Positions 55,821-64,000 of a DNA stretch of 64,000 bases are shown here, piece after piece. The number at the start of each line of letters is the position of its first letter. Position 1 is the first letter of the stretch. A program made the translations under genes and the position numbers. Below the pieces are notes generated by a model. That model searched no databases. It saw only the letters and a list, made by a program, of their open reading frames with translations, and had not been told where the DNA came from. Source of the DNA: Nitrospira sp. (GTDB lineage Bacteria > Nitrospirota > Nitrospiria > Nitrospirales > Nitrospiraceae); NCBI GenBank assembly GCA_024760525.1, contig CP060499.1, positions 558,001 to 622,000 on the forward strand, in the 5' to 3' direction.

Positions 55821-56567
55821 CTACCGATGGTCCGCGGGAATTTGAATACTGATGGCTCCGGCCAGTTCCCCCACTTGAGCGCCCTCTCTCGGATAGCCGG
55901 AAATATCAAGGATCCCTTTGGGATTCCCGTGGCAAGTGAGGCAATCCTCCGAATAGTAGATCGGCATCATGGTTCGGAGGAGCCGCCCCCCGTCGATCCA
56001 TTCGATAATCGGTGTCGTCGAGGCCGGCTGGCTTGCAAGCCGCTTCAGTACTCTTTCCTCATACTCATCCGGATCATTTTTCAAGTTCCTCGGGTTGAGG
56101 GTGGTCTGTTTGATCGTCACTTTCGAGCGCTTTGAGAATTTCCGCGCAGCCTGACTGCCGAACGAGGCCGGGATGAAGTTTTTATACCCGATGCCTCGTT
56201 GGTTGATCACCAGCTGGGCATCGGCGACCGCCTCTTTGCTTGCAAGGAGCAGCAAGGTCAGCAGATCTTTAGTCGGGGAAGGGAGTGAAGGAGAAGGATG
56301 TTTCAAATCAAGGCGTGTCTGCTGGACAAACTCCTCGAGGACTAGTTGTTCGAAGACCTCGGGTGTGAATCCCTTGTCGGCTTGCTGTGGATCGTTGATC
56401 AACGATTGATTCCGCTCGATGACGACGCGCCCGGCATTGAGGAATGTCGCCAGAAGCTCCGCAGTCTGCTCAATGTCACTCTGAGAGGCTTGTGCCCAGA
56501 CGCTCTGGGACCACATGAGCGCGAAAACCAGGCCGAGAGAGAGACATGCTTTCGAGAGAACGATCAT
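55821..56567 (-). CDS. Secreted DUF3365 (Tll0287-like) heme protein
   Basis: A 248-residue protein. ATG 56567 follows GGAGG and begins a signal peptide ending VWAQA; the longer frame to 56687 is rejected. The mature part has the Tll0287 fold (EQTAELLATFLNAGR) and one CxxCH heme site, DCLTCHGNPKG, near the C-terminus. DUF3365 domains act as redox or gas sensors in the periplasm. It lies 16 bases after the solute-binding protein gene. Confidence 0.82.
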   Translation of the reverse strand: MIVLSKACLSLGLVFALMWSQSVWAQASQSDIEQTAELLATFLNAGRVVIERNQSLINDPQQADKGFTPEVFEQLVLEEFVQQTRLDLKHPSPSLPSPTKDLLTLLLLASKEAVADAQLVINQRGIGYKNFIPASFGSQAARKFSKRSKVTIKQTTLNPRNLKNDPDEYEERVLKRLASQPASTTPIIEWIDGGRLLRTMMPIYYSEDCLTCHGNPKGILDISGYPREGAQVGELAGAISIQIPADHR

Positions 56568-56583
56568 GAGCACCTCCGCTTTC

Positions 56584-57615
56584 TCATTGTCCCCCCGCAG
56601 GAATGCATTTCCCTTGATCATAGTGCTGAGGAACTTGCGTGACCTCCAGAGGCAGTCCCTCTGCCGTCGCCCGCCGAGTAGGCGCATATTCCGCTTCCAC
56701 CCATCTCCGACTCATGTGTTTTAGTCGACCTGACTCTTCCAGGCGAAACAGCAGATTGCTCAAGAGCCATTGTAACTGTCTGTGCTCATCGCTCGTCACG
56801 ATGGACAGATCTTCATGAGTCAGAACCAAGGGGGTCCCGTCGATGTGCGTCAAGAGCCGCCAATCCTGCCAGACCCGTTTCGTCACATATTCGAGGATGG
56901 AATAGTTGGTCAGGATGACATCGATATTCAGATCCTTCGTCTCGATCGAGGCGGGAAGCGAATCGCAGACGACCATGCGAATCCGTTTGAGATTGGCTTC
57001 GGCGTATAGGTGAGAGGATCGTCCCTTCTGGACGGCGACCGTCAAGCCGGCAAACCCTTCCTGGACGGCGGCGAGCGTATCCGGCTTTCCGTTCTGCTGT
57101 CGAAATTGTTGCCATACGCGTTCCGCTATTTCAGGCTTTTGGATGATGGCTGCGACACCATCATCGTGAAAATAGGGAGGTGAAAACCACAAGCCCTGCG
57201 GTCTTGCGCCGGGAACGGTTCCGCTGACGGACGAGACGAACAAATCCAGCTGGCCCTCGTTCATTTTGATGAACAGATCGGGAAAGCGAGTGAGGTGCAG
57301 GATCGGTACGATGGGCGCGGCTCCGCCGCAATGCGAAGTGAACGCATCGGCAATTTCCCGAATCAGTTCGACATCCAGACCCGTGACACGAATGCCTTCG
57401 TCGGTGTATACGGCGGGGAAGACAAACGGGCGAAACGGCTCGACGGAAATGCCGACACGTAGCCGCGCGCGAGAACAAATCGACGACAATTCATCACGCG
57501 TCAGCGGGTGTATGAGCTCAACGGCATCATAGACAAGACCGCATCCTTCCAGAAGAATGCTCAGCCCCGTCAGGACGAGCAACCCAAGCAATCGGTTGAT
57601 GGCGCAGAGACGCAT
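56584..57615 (-). CDS. Periplasmic solute-binding lipoprotein, family 3
   Basis: A 343-residue protein. Lipobox EGCG after a short signal (ILLEGC). The type 3 solute-binding pattern is present: RLRVGISVEPFRPFVFP, GLDVELIREIADAF, DLFVSSVSGT, PPYFHDDGVAAI. These proteins usually feed amino acid ABC transporters; no permease or ATPase is adjacent. In a sensory context it may present a ligand to a sensor, perhaps with the DUF3365 protein that follows. Confidence 0.78.
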   Translation of the reverse strand: MRLCAINRLLGLLVLTGLSILLEGCGLVYDAVELIHPLTRDELSSICSRARLRVGISVEPFRPFVFPAVYTDEGIRVTGLDVELIREIADAFTSHCGGAAPIVPILHLTRFPDLFIKMNEGQLDLFVSSVSGTVPGARPQGLWFSPPYFHDDGVAAIIQKPEIAERVWQQFRQQNGKPDTLAAVQEGFAGLTVAVQKGRSSHLYAEANLKRIRMVVCDSLPASIETKDLNIDVILTNYSILEYVTKRVWQDWRLLTHIDGTPLVLTHEDLSIVTSDEHRQLQWLLSNLLFRLEESGRLKHMSRRWVEAEYAPTRRATAEGLPLEVTQVPQHYDQGKCIPAGGQ

Positions 57616-57666
57616 GACCCATTTCCTCCCTGTCTCGACATGTCGCGACGATCACGAGCCGGCGGC

Positions 57667-58272
57667 TTAAAACCGAACGCCGATAGTGAAGAGCCATTGT
57701 TTTGACAAGTCGGACTTGCCCTGGAAATCAATCTCGAATCGCGTGTACTGAAGTCCCATATCGACGGAAAATCCCTGAGCGACGGGAAATCGCACGCCGA
57801 TCTGTCCTCCGTACAGGTAGCCCGGGGAAAGTGCGCCTCGCCCCGGCAAGGTGCCGCCCAGTATCGCGCCGATATATGGCACCGCCCGGTGCTCCAGCGG
57901 ACCGAACAGAACATGTCGCAGGATGCGACTGATGGGCTTGCCGTTCGGAAAGTCCAACAAGTCGATGAAATTATTCCAGCGGGGGTTCGCATACAAAGAA
58001 TGTTGGTCGGTAATAAAAGTCGGCGTATGGTGACTGTAATACTGGTAGATGCCTCTCAATTCGAGGGGGCCATAGCGGAGTGCCGTAATCCCGGCTTGAA
58101 CGGCGATGATTCTGCGAGTAGGCGCAAAGGTGCGATCGTTGAACGACACGTCGAAGCTGAACGGGCGGAGCGGGAGGATATCGAGAACCGCCTCTTGGCT
58201 CACCGCTTCACCCGGCATCGCCATTCCGAGTATGAAAAGAGCAACTACAAAACGTGAAACGTGTGTCCGCAG
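57667..58272 (-). CDS. PagL-like outer-membrane lipid A 3-O-deacylase family protein
   Basis: About 201 residues if read from the CTG at 58272, which has GGGGAGGTG five bases upstream and restores a signal peptide (SRFVVALFILGMAMPGEAVS). The first ATG, 58227, gives a protein without a complete signal. The barrel shows LELRGIYQYYSHH, AVPYIGAILGGTL and C-terminal QWLFTIGVRF with terminal Phe. Family resemblance to PagL/acyloxyacyl hydrolases, which remodel lipid A, is moderate. It leads a three-gene minus-strand unit. Confidence 0.7.
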   Translation of the reverse strand: MRTHVSRFVVALFILGMAMPGEAVSQEAVLDILPLRPFSFDVSFNDRTFAPTRRIIAVQAGITALRYGPLELRGIYQYYSHHTPTFITDQHSLYANPRWNNFIDLLDFPNGKPISRILRHVLFGPLEHRAVPYIGAILGGTLPGRGALSPGYLYGGQIGVRFPVAQGFSVDMGLQYTRFEIDFQGKSDLSKQWLFTIGVRF

Positions 58273-58512
58273 CGGGCCACCTCCCCATCATGTATCGCTT
58301 CACGGATACCCGGTCATTTGTCCTCGCATTGTAGCCCAACCGCTTGCTCTTTTGCATGTTGCCGGTAGATGACAGGCCACGAAAAGTGGCTGTGGCTTGA
58401 GTCGACGCGACTCCATCCTATGATTATTCCTAGGTGCGGATAACGGAATAATGAAATATCGTGAGGGTGGTCATTGCGACAGAAAAACTAAGCGATTGAT
58501 AGGAGGTGAATC

Positions 58513-59073
58513 ATGAAGAGTTCCCAATCATATTGGCTAATCTTAGGAGCGTTGATGTTCTCTGGCTGCATCACAGATGCCACGGTGGAACTGACGAAAG
58601 CTCCCTTCGATGCAACAACGGCGCTCACGAACGGCACTTCGAAAGCCGTTGGCGAATTGCTGGAGCCGACGCAAAAGTTCCTCTCGAGCACGACTCCGGG
58701 AACCGCCGCTATCAACCGCTTCACCCGGGCCAGAGAAAAAACTGAGCTCTTTGTGGGGTACACATACGAGCACTTGCGGGCGGAAACCGCCCAAGGATCC
58801 GGTGAACACATCGCTTCTCTCGCTGTCCTCGCGGGAATTCCTTCAGATCGCCACGCTCAATTTCAGGAGAGCATGCGCGATTCCTATTCGACGATGTTCA
58901 GCGAATCCTTGACTCCTCGCGAATCGAGACTTCGCCTTGTGAACGCTGCGTGGTCGGAAGGATTCGGCAGGCTGGAATCGGATACCATTAAGCATCAAGA
59001 GACCGGTATCAGCGATCTTGACCTAACATTCGTGAAGGCGCGGAAATCGACTCCCCTCATGACCCAGCGATGA
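58513..59073 (+). CDS. DUF3015-like secreted lipoprotein
   Basis: A 186-residue protein; ATG 58513 follows TAGGAGGTGAATC. A signal peptide with Cys in FSGCITD suggests lipidation. GEHIASLAVLAGIP followed by FQESMRDSYSTMFS matches the framework of DUF3015-type proteins, small periplasmic proteins of unknown function. No catalytic residues are recognised. Isolated plus-strand gene. Confidence 0.68.
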   Translation: MKSSQSYWLILGALMFSGCITDATVELTKAPFDATTALTNGTSKAVGELLEPTQKFLSSTTPGTAAINRFTRAREKTELFVGYTYEHLRAETAQGSGEHIASLAVLAGIPSDRHAQFQESMRDSYSTMFSESLTPRESRLRLVNAAWSEGFGRLESDTIKHQETGISDLDLTFVKARKSTPLMTQR

Positions 59074-59147
59074 GCAGCGTCTGAGATTGTGTGGAACGTA
59101 ATGTGATGGATGAGCCTCTGACCCGATTACAGAGGGAGGCTTACTGG

Positions 59148-59336
59148 TCACTTGGCTTTCGCTAAGAGCGTCCTAAGTTTCTCATAGCCCGGCGCTTCAG
59201 GATGGCAGTAGTACTCGGTCAAGGATCCGTTGCCGTTTCTGATGGAGATGCGGAAGCTCTTGCCGTGGGCCTCGATCTTCACCGTCTCAACGATGTTGAG
59301 ATAAAGGTCCTGATTCACCTGGACGATGTTATCCAC
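59148..59336 (-). CDS. Unknown 62-residue protein, intact copy
   Basis: A 62-residue protein: VNQDLYLNIVETVKIEAHGK, then SFRISIRNGNGSLTEYYC and YEKLRTLLAKAK. Beta-rich with a C-terminal helix; no signal peptide. A second copy at 61939-62127 has an amber stop. No family recognised; the conservation of the copies suggests a real gene. Confidence 0.65.
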   Translation of the reverse strand: MDNIVQVNQDLYLNIVETVKIEAHGKSFRISIRNGNGSLTEYYCHPEAPGYEKLRTLLAKAK

Positions 59337-59483
59337 CGCTCTTCCTCCAACCAGTCATGCCCTCAACGCGTGTTGCCATGCAGGTCCATCGAGAGTGCCG
59401 GGATGTCATACGCGAACCGGTTTGTAGATGACCCAGGAGCACTGGGCGCAATTTAGAACAATGAATAGGAGATGCCGCCACAG

Positions 59484-59517
59484 CCCACCGCCTTTCTCAC
59501 AAGGTGTCGGCGGTGGG
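59484..59517. repeat. REP-like palindromic repeat, copy 1
   Basis: CCCACCGCC and GGCGGTGGG (9-bp arms) flank a loop containing CTCACAAGGTGTC. Nearly the same element is at 63693-63722. The similarity extends on both sides, including the adjacent response-regulator genes. Confidence 0.7.
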
Positions 59518-59624
59518 CCTTCCTCGACCCGACGGCAGGTTGTGGTTGGATTGTGGAGGGAGAGCCTACGCGCTCTCGTCGGGGGTGTCAACAAGCACAC
59601 GCTGAGAGAAGCTGGAATTGTATC

Positions 59625-60044
59625 TCATGTGGTGAGCGCCGCACGGATAGTCCGGTATAAGTCTTCCGGCGCAGTTTCTTTGCTCAGGTACGCTGAAGCG
59701 CCCGCGGCATCCATTTCATCGGCAACTGCGACGCTCGTATTGACCGAGAGCCCTATAATAATGACGTCTGGAAGGTTCGCTTTGATGCGGCGTGTCGCCT
59801 CGATCCCATTCATGTTGGGCATGTGAACATCCATCAGGATGACATCGGGCTGCAACTGTTGCGCAAGCTCGCAGGCCTGCGTACCATCTTCCGCTTCACC
59901 GACGACCGTGAACTCACGATAGAAGCTGAGAATGTTCCGCAATTCTTGGCGGAGAAGACGATGGTCATCGACCACGAGGACGTGAACGGGTTGTGGTGAG
60001 ACCGTCCTGCCATTGTCTATGACTTGTTTCTGTTCCATATTCAT
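59625..60044 (-). CDS. Single-domain response regulator
   Basis: A 139-residue CheY-like receiver. Acidic pocket in HVLVVDDHRLL, phospho-acceptor Asp in VILMDVHMPNMNG, Thr/Ser position in IIIGLSVN, and Lys in YLSKETAP. No output domain follows. It may signal through a partner kinase or protein interaction. The C-terminal third matches the truncated gene at 63846. ATG at 60038 is a possible start. Confidence 0.9.
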   Translation of the reverse strand: MNMEQKQVIDNGRTVSPQPVHVLVVDDHRLLRQELRNILSFYREFTVVGEAEDGTQACELAQQLQPDVILMDVHMPNMNGIEATRRIKANLPDVIIIGLSVNTSVAVADEMDAAGASAYLSKETAPEDLYRTIRAALTT

Positions 60045-60167
60045 AACTCATAGAGCACTGGCTGAAACATAGACACACTTGTCGCCTTTCCTAAACTAGC
60101 ACACCCCTAGTGGAGGTTATACTGGGAAAAGTCTTAGGGATGAACAGATAGAAAGGCCCAGTGCTCA

Positions 60168-60365
60168 TTGTCCTGGGAGGATGCGGGACGCATACCCGAA
60201 TCGAGCGAGACGAACCCTGGTATAGGGACCGCTGGCGGAATCGACTCTGGGACAGGGTCTGGATCTGGTAGCAAGGGCTTATCTGGTGGCACAGGATATG
60301 GTGGTGGTATGAGTTCATCCGGTGGGGCGGGTGGCAGTGTAGACTACCGTGCTGTCATTGTATAA
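60168..60365 (+). CDS. Gly/Ser-rich small protein (tentative)
   Basis: A 65-residue frame from TTG 60168, rich in Gly, Ser and Thr (SGTGSGSGSKGLSGG). It has no ATG and no strong ribosome-binding site. The stop lies four bases before a good terminator, which supports a transcript ending here. Could be a small secreted or structural peptide, or chance. Confidence 0.4.
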   Translation: MSWEDAGRIPESSETNPGIGTAGGIDSGTGSGSGSKGLSGGTGYGGGMSSSGGAGGSVDYRAVIV

Positions 60366-60369
60366 GTGA

Positions 60370-60412
60370 AGAGGGTGGGGAGCTACAAGTCTCACTCCAC
60401 CCTTCTATTTTT
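60370..60412 (+). terminator. Rho-independent terminator
   Basis: A GAGGGTGGGGAG arm (60370-60382) pairs with CTCACTCCACCCTTC (60391-60405), followed by TTCTATTTTT. A plus-strand transcript ends here. Confidence 0.78.
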
Positions 60413-60957
60413 AACCACAGAGCTGGTTTTTTGGAGCTGGGCCAAATGTAACCTTTGGCTCAGTTTCCACCAGGACATATTTGGTCATAAGATTCCCCGC
60501 GTTTTGAGAGTGTTGTTTTCCAAACGATGACTAGTTTGATGAATCAAGCACTCGTTGGCTTGGCCAAACGGGCCACATGATTGGACATCTCGGAAGGAAT
60601 GCCGTGTCTGTGAAGGAAAGACAGGATGGAAAAGGAAAGAAAGAAGCGGAAGAAACTTACCCCAGCGGCCCATAAAAACTCCTACCTGATCATGCCAGGC
60701 CGGAGTCATTAGTCCTCTCATGCAAGAGGACGGTTGCTGGTGAACCCCATCACCAAATGAATTATCGTCAATTCTCTTTAATTCATGTCGTCATTCCTTG
60801 TCAATATAGATCACCTCGATGATGTCACCGCCGTTTGAGCACCTCGTCATCCCGTTTTCAGGGGAGATTCCGGCCCGCGTCGCCTAATGCCATCGAGAAG
60901 CAGATTAGGAAGCACTGGGCCGGAGAGCCCTCTGGTGTTTCGGTCAGCGGTCGCCGC
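60413..60957. other. Intergenic region, no gene seen
   Basis: About 545 bases between the terminator and the RRM gene end. Short frames (60485-60721, 60835-61056) are shadows or chance. No convincing RNA or operator. Confidence 0.4.
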
Positions 60958-61275
60958 TTACCAGCGATCGCGCTTTCCACTGCCACCACGGCCACCGAAT
61001 CCACCACCACCACCACCGGAACGCTGCTCCATCGGTTTCGCTTCATTGACCGTTAACGTGCGGCCACCCATCTCAGATCCATGGAGCGCTGTGATCGCGG
61101 CTTTCGCCTCAGCATCCGATGACATTTCCACGAAGCCGAATCCACGGGATTGGCCGGTGAACTTGTCTGCGATGATCCTCACAGAGGCCACTGAGCCATG
61201 CGCCCCAAACAGATCATTGATTTGCTGCTCAGTCGCCGAATAAGGCAACCCACCGACATACAATTTTGAACCCAT
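60958..61275 (-). CDS. RRM-domain RNA-binding protein
   Basis: A 105-residue protein, ATG 61275 after AAAGGAGG. One RRM with RNP2 LYVGGLPYS and RNP1 RGFGFVEM, then a Gly-rich tail (SGGGGGGFGGRGG). Such cold-induced bacterial RNA-binding proteins are common in cyanobacteria and Nitrospirota. Binds single-stranded RNA, probably as an RNA chaperone. Confidence 0.93.
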   Translation of the reverse strand: MGSKLYVGGLPYSATEQQINDLFGAHGSVASVRIIADKFTGQSRGFGFVEMSSDAEAKAAITALHGSEMGGRTLTVNEAKPMEQRSGGGGGGFGGRGGSGKRDRW

Positions 61276-61541
61276 GGGGTTCCTCCTTTGAGAATGACAT
61301 TGTTTGACCGTGAGAAGAATTTCACGATGGGAAGGGAGGGCGAAGACGCAATCAGGGGACCGGCTTTGCTCAGGCTTCCGATCAGATTCTCGGCAACAAC
61401 ATCGGTGATAGGCCGTCTTGAACGCGTTTCATGCGAGGCCCTCCGCAGTGAAACATTCGCATCGTACCAGATCGCGCGAAAAAATAGCCACCAGCCGTCT
61501 CGAACGTCATGTGTTCCGTCAGCAGCACAGCACGGTGATCG

Positions 61542-61835
61542 CTAGACCCTTGATGAGGGTGGCCCATGCCAGACCAAGTAGGGTGGCTTTTTTATGACGG
61601 CGGCGGCCCCTGGATAGCGACGTAGGGCGTAGCTGTAGGCGGACTCTTGAGCGCTCATGCAGGTCGATGCAGCAAATCCGTGCGAGACAATTTGTAACGC
61701 CATGCGGTCATCTTTCTCTATCATTGCGCTGTACAACACGCAGGAGAACTCTCCCTCTGCGGAGTGTTGTGTACTGATCACAAGATGCGATCCATCCGGA
61801 AAGGTCATAAGCGAATCTACGTTGAGTCGACTCAT
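61542..61835 (-). CDS. Unknown 97-residue protein
   Basis: ATG 61835 follows GAAGGAGCATC. Protein: NVDSLMTFPDGSHLVISTQHS, then FSCVLYSAMIEKDDRMAL and SAYSYALRRYPGAAAVIKKPPY. A mixed alpha/beta protein without signal peptide. No family; the strong start site supports expression. Confidence 0.6.
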   Translation of the reverse strand: MSRLNVDSLMTFPDGSHLVISTQHSAEGEFSCVLYSAMIEKDDRMALQIVSHGFAASTCMSAQESAYSYALRRYPGAAAVIKKPPYLVWHGPPSSRV

Positions 61836-61938
61836 AAGTGGATGCTCCTTCGGTTGGTTGGAGAGAATGTACCTATGAGTGCAGGGGAAAGGCAGGCCAA
61901 TTTTACCTGACATTGTCGAGCACATAGAAACGCACTGT

Positions 61939-62127
61939 TCATTTTGCTTTCGCTAGGAGGCTCTTGAGTTTTTCATAACCAGGTGCTCTGGGGTGGCAAT
62001 AATACTCGGTCAGAGCCCCATTGCCATTCCTCATGGAAATACGAAAGCTCTTCCCGTGGGTCTCGATCTTCATCGTCTCAACAATGTTGAGATAAAGGTC
62101 CTAATTCACCTGGACGATATTATCCAT
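61939..62127 (-). pseudogene. Second copy of the 62-codon gene, amber-interrupted
   Basis: ATG 62127 opens DNIVQVN and then TAG (62103-62101) at codon 9, where the intact copy (59148-59336) has CAG for Gln. After the stop the frame is intact to TGA at 61939 and still reads NIVETMKIETHGKSFRISM. One base differs, so it may still be made by readthrough or restart at codon 19. Confidence 0.8.
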
Positions 62128-62598
62128 GACCTGTCCCCTCAGCGTTTATAAATATGGGCGCAAGAACTACATTTTACTCGCGTGGCCTTGGATCTTCGTT
62201 GATGTGAACAAATGACTGCGACGATTTCGAACATGGAGCGCATGAACGACCGCTTGCGTCGATGTGGACCGTACAGCCTGAACATCGGATAGCGGGTCAT
62301 GATTTGTGATCGCATAACTTATCCCTGATTAGGCCCTCTCATCATCGAACAAGACGGAGAAGCGTTTGGATATGTCTCTCTCGGTCCCGCTTCTCATCCG
62401 CACGGTGCCCCAGTTCTAAAACCCGTCGGCGCGAGAATATAGTCTCGTGCGCCTTGGCTTGCTCAAATGAATCTAAGCATCCAATGGAAGGTCTCGATCG
62501 CCACCGAACAGGACAGATAGGCGTTTCGAGATGTCCATCACGGCCTCTGCTTCCTTATCCGTCAACTGCGTTGGAATGTGACATGAGGTTCGTCAAGA
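62128..62598. other. Intergenic region, no gene seen
   Basis: About 470 bases. Two stretches, at 62358-62410 and 62520-62560, share GCGTTT(G/C)GA(T/G)ATGTC and look like a weak internal repeat. No gene or RNA is supported. Confidence 0.35.
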
Positions 62599-62787
62599 TC
62601 AGCCGGGAAACTGATAATAAGAAACATCCCCCGTCTGTCCACATTTGTCGCACGTCCCCTTCGGGTCGACCGGACGATGCTGGCGCTTATCCGTAAAGTA
62701 AAGCTGTATCTCAGACTCAGTGCTGGGTCTTAGCATCGATAACAGATCAGCCCATCTCGAACAGTAATGAACGGTCATGGTAGCCAT
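62599..62787 (-). CDS. Small CxxC protein
   Basis: A 62-residue protein; ATG 62787 follows GAGGAGGG seven bases upstream. It has a CDKCGQ knuckle near the C-terminus (CxxC), with other Cys/His (YCS, KRQHRP) that could complete a zinc site. No family recognised; probably a small DNA- or protein-binding factor. Confidence 0.6.
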   Translation of the reverse strand: MATMTVHYCSRWADLLSMLRPSTESEIQLYFTDKRQHRPVDPKGTCDKCGQTGDVSYYQFPG

Positions 62788-62931
62788 GATGACGCCCTCC
62801 TCAAGTTGTGCACTCGACTGAACGAATAGCCTAAAAAGATTCGGTAGGTCACGGTACTAGACTCGCAAATGTGAACGAGGAGCCGGAGACGCTATCTCAA
62901 CTGAACCGATGCTCAAGCGGAAGACCGCCTC

Positions 62932-63687
62932 TTAAGCGGTCTCCGGTGAGATCCTATGCCTCGCGGTCAGATCAGCCAAGCACTGGAGGTAGTCCTCGGT
63001 CGAGGCTTTGGCCTTGGTATAACAGTGACAACTCCGTTGTTCCAACCCCGTCTGGTTCGTAATTGCGACGGTATTGCGCCCCTGCTGCACGAGACCGAGT
63101 GACTCAAAGTGCGTGAATAGGTCTTTCACGATTTCGGACGCCACCCCCACTTGGGCGGAAAGAAACTCACTCGGGAACGGAAATGAATCAATACCCGTTC
63201 GCTGCCAGTGTGTCTTTAGCCACCGGGCAAGCCGTTGCGCCGGAGAATGGAACTGGCTACACCCTACCGACACCACGGCGAGATTCATGATCAGGAGATT
63301 GTGACGCGTGAGTGCGCCTTCCAGGTAGGGCAGGCTCGAGCGGTGGGTTGCGAAGACCGAGGCTGCGAGACGGATGGCCACTCCGCTGATTTGAGTCGAC
63401 ACCTCACACGGTGAGCGGTCATTGCCGAGCACAATGGACGCGCCGCTGCAGCCTTTGTTTCCGGTCACCATCACTTCCACGGTGTGTGTCTGGTCCGGGC
63501 TGTTGATGATGCTCAGGGCTGAATTGATCGGGAAGAACAGAAACTGAATGGGACGCCCCACCTCGTCAATGACGTCTCCAAGGTGTATCTCGACTCGCTC
63601 ACACGATGAAGCGAGCAGCTGGCGCTCCGAGAGAGGGAGCCCCTTGAGCATGCGATTCTTTACGAATAGGTCAGAAGGAGCCGACAT
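62932..63687 (-). CDS. Crp/Fnr-family transcription regulator
   Basis: A 251-residue protein from ATG 63687. An N-terminal cNMP-binding-like beta roll (GDVIDEVGRPIQFLFFPINS, VEVMVTGNKG) is followed by a C-terminal winged helix with SEFLSAQVGVASEIVKDLFTHFESLGLVQQ. No complete cAMP phosphate cassette is obvious, so the ligand is unknown. The start is within a copy of the palindromic repeat (63693-63722), which could mask its ribosome-binding region. A response-regulator gene lies upstream on the same strand. Confidence 0.88.
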   Translation of the reverse strand: MSAPSDLFVKNRMLKGLPLSERQLLASSCERVEIHLGDVIDEVGRPIQFLFFPINSALSIINSPDQTHTVEVMVTGNKGCSGASIVLGNDRSPCEVSTQISGVAIRLAASVFATHRSSLPYLEGALTRHNLLIMNLAVVSVGCSQFHSPAQRLARWLKTHWQRTGIDSFPFPSEFLSAQVGVASEIVKDLFTHFESLGLVQQGRNTVAITNQTGLEQRSCHCYTKAKASTEDYLQCLADLTARHRISPETA

Positions 63688-63692
63688 CACGG

Positions 63693-63722
63693 CACCGCCT
63701 TTGTCACAAGGTGTCGGCGGTG
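63693..63722. repeat. REP-like palindromic repeat, copy 2
   Basis: CACCGCC and GGCGGTG arms (7 bp) around a loop with GTCACAAGGTGTC, matching 59484-59517. On the minus strand the AAAGGCGG segment lies just before the regulator's ATG. Confidence 0.7.
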
Positions 63723-63845
63723 GGCTCTCCGCGAGCCGTCGGCAGGTTGTGTGTAAAGGATCTCTTTTCAGGTTATGTGCTCTGTGCGCGGGAGTCAAGG
63801 AGGGACTGTCGGTTACGAGTGTAGGACGACGGCAATATAGTCACA

Positions 63846-64000
63846 TCACATCTGTGACTTGGTGAGTGCCGAATGGATGGCCCGATACAAGTCCTGCGGT
63901 TCAGTTTCTTTGCTCAGGTACGTAGAAGCTCCTGCGGCTTTCATGTCGTTGGCGATGGCATCGCTTGGATAGACCGAGAGCCCAATGATGACCACCTGGG
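63846..64000 (-). CDS. Response regulator, C-terminal end only
   Basis: The minus-strand frame runs off the window edge and ends TGA at 63848-63846. It reads VVIIGLSVYPSDAIANDM, then AGASTYLSKETEPQDLYRAIHSAL, closely matching the end of the regulator at 59625-60044. It includes the conserved Lys in YLSKE. It is the upstream neighbour of the Crp/Fnr-type gene. The phospho-acceptor Asp lies outside the window. Confidence 0.85.
   Translation of the reverse strand, partial: QVVIIGLSVYPSDAIANDMKAAGASTYLSKETEPQDLYRAIHSALTKSQM

Overview
The window looks like chromosome of a moderately GC-rich Gram-negative bacterium, most plausibly Nitrospira or a relative (Nitrospirota). This is inferred, not proven. 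It rests on outer-membrane and lipoprotein biogenesis genes (lnt, lgt, a LolCD-type exporter), an AddAB-type repair pair, bacterial topoisomerase VI, many small secreted proteins and dense housekeeping operons. I see no tRNA, rRNA, CRISPR array, transposase or integrase gene.

Region by region. 0-10 kb: the 3' end of trpA, then a secreted Rhs/TcB-TcC-like system. A 1624-residue shell protein ends in mid-repeat, a secreted tail-collar protein follows, and a second Rhs protein resumes the repeat at about the same seam and ends in a putative HExxH metallopeptidase. Two paralogous small lipoproteins, another small secreted protein and an orphan Rhs scrap follow. 10-11 kb: a nucleotidyltransferase toxin-antitoxin-like pair bracketed by copies of the 3' end of the neighbouring lipoprotein gene. 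11-20 kb: envelope and translation genes on the minus strand (TraF-like outer-membrane protein and lipoprotein; lnt, prfB with its programmed frameshift, lysS, lolC, lolD), then a plus-strand PilZ gene. 20-24 kb: two unrecognised, apparently related genes, the larger with three tandem beta-rich repeats. 24-33 kb: VapBC, a Kelch protein, a subtilase with a stand-alone propeptide protein and a CPBP intramembrane protease, a flavin-reductase-like protein, and DUF4124 and WD40 proteins. 33-38 kb: topoisomerase VI B and A with a superfamily II helicase.

38-45 kb is an accessory stretch. It holds a HEAT-like protein, a lectin-propeller/metzincin fusion, small unknown genes, a frameshifted AbrB-type antitoxin gene and a TIR-transmembrane-toroid protein. 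Degenerate copies of the helicase 3' end lie inside it and at its far edge. 45-55 kb: an EEP-family hydrolase, small secreted, thioredoxin-like and zinc-ribbon proteins, addB-addA, a zincin and lgt. 55-64 kb: small envelope and sensory genes with local duplications: two response regulators, two copies of a 62-codon gene (one with an amber stop) and two copies of a palindromic element, one overlapping the ribosome-binding region of a Crp/Fnr-type gene.

The strongest candidates for something undescribed are the split secreted Rhs system with its metallopeptidase tip and lipoprotein neighbours, the TIR-transmembrane-toroid protein in the accessory stretch, the unknown pair at 20.4-23.8 kb, and the repeated pattern in which 3' ends of resident genes flank accessory genes. 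Family assignments come from reading motifs by eye; no search was run.
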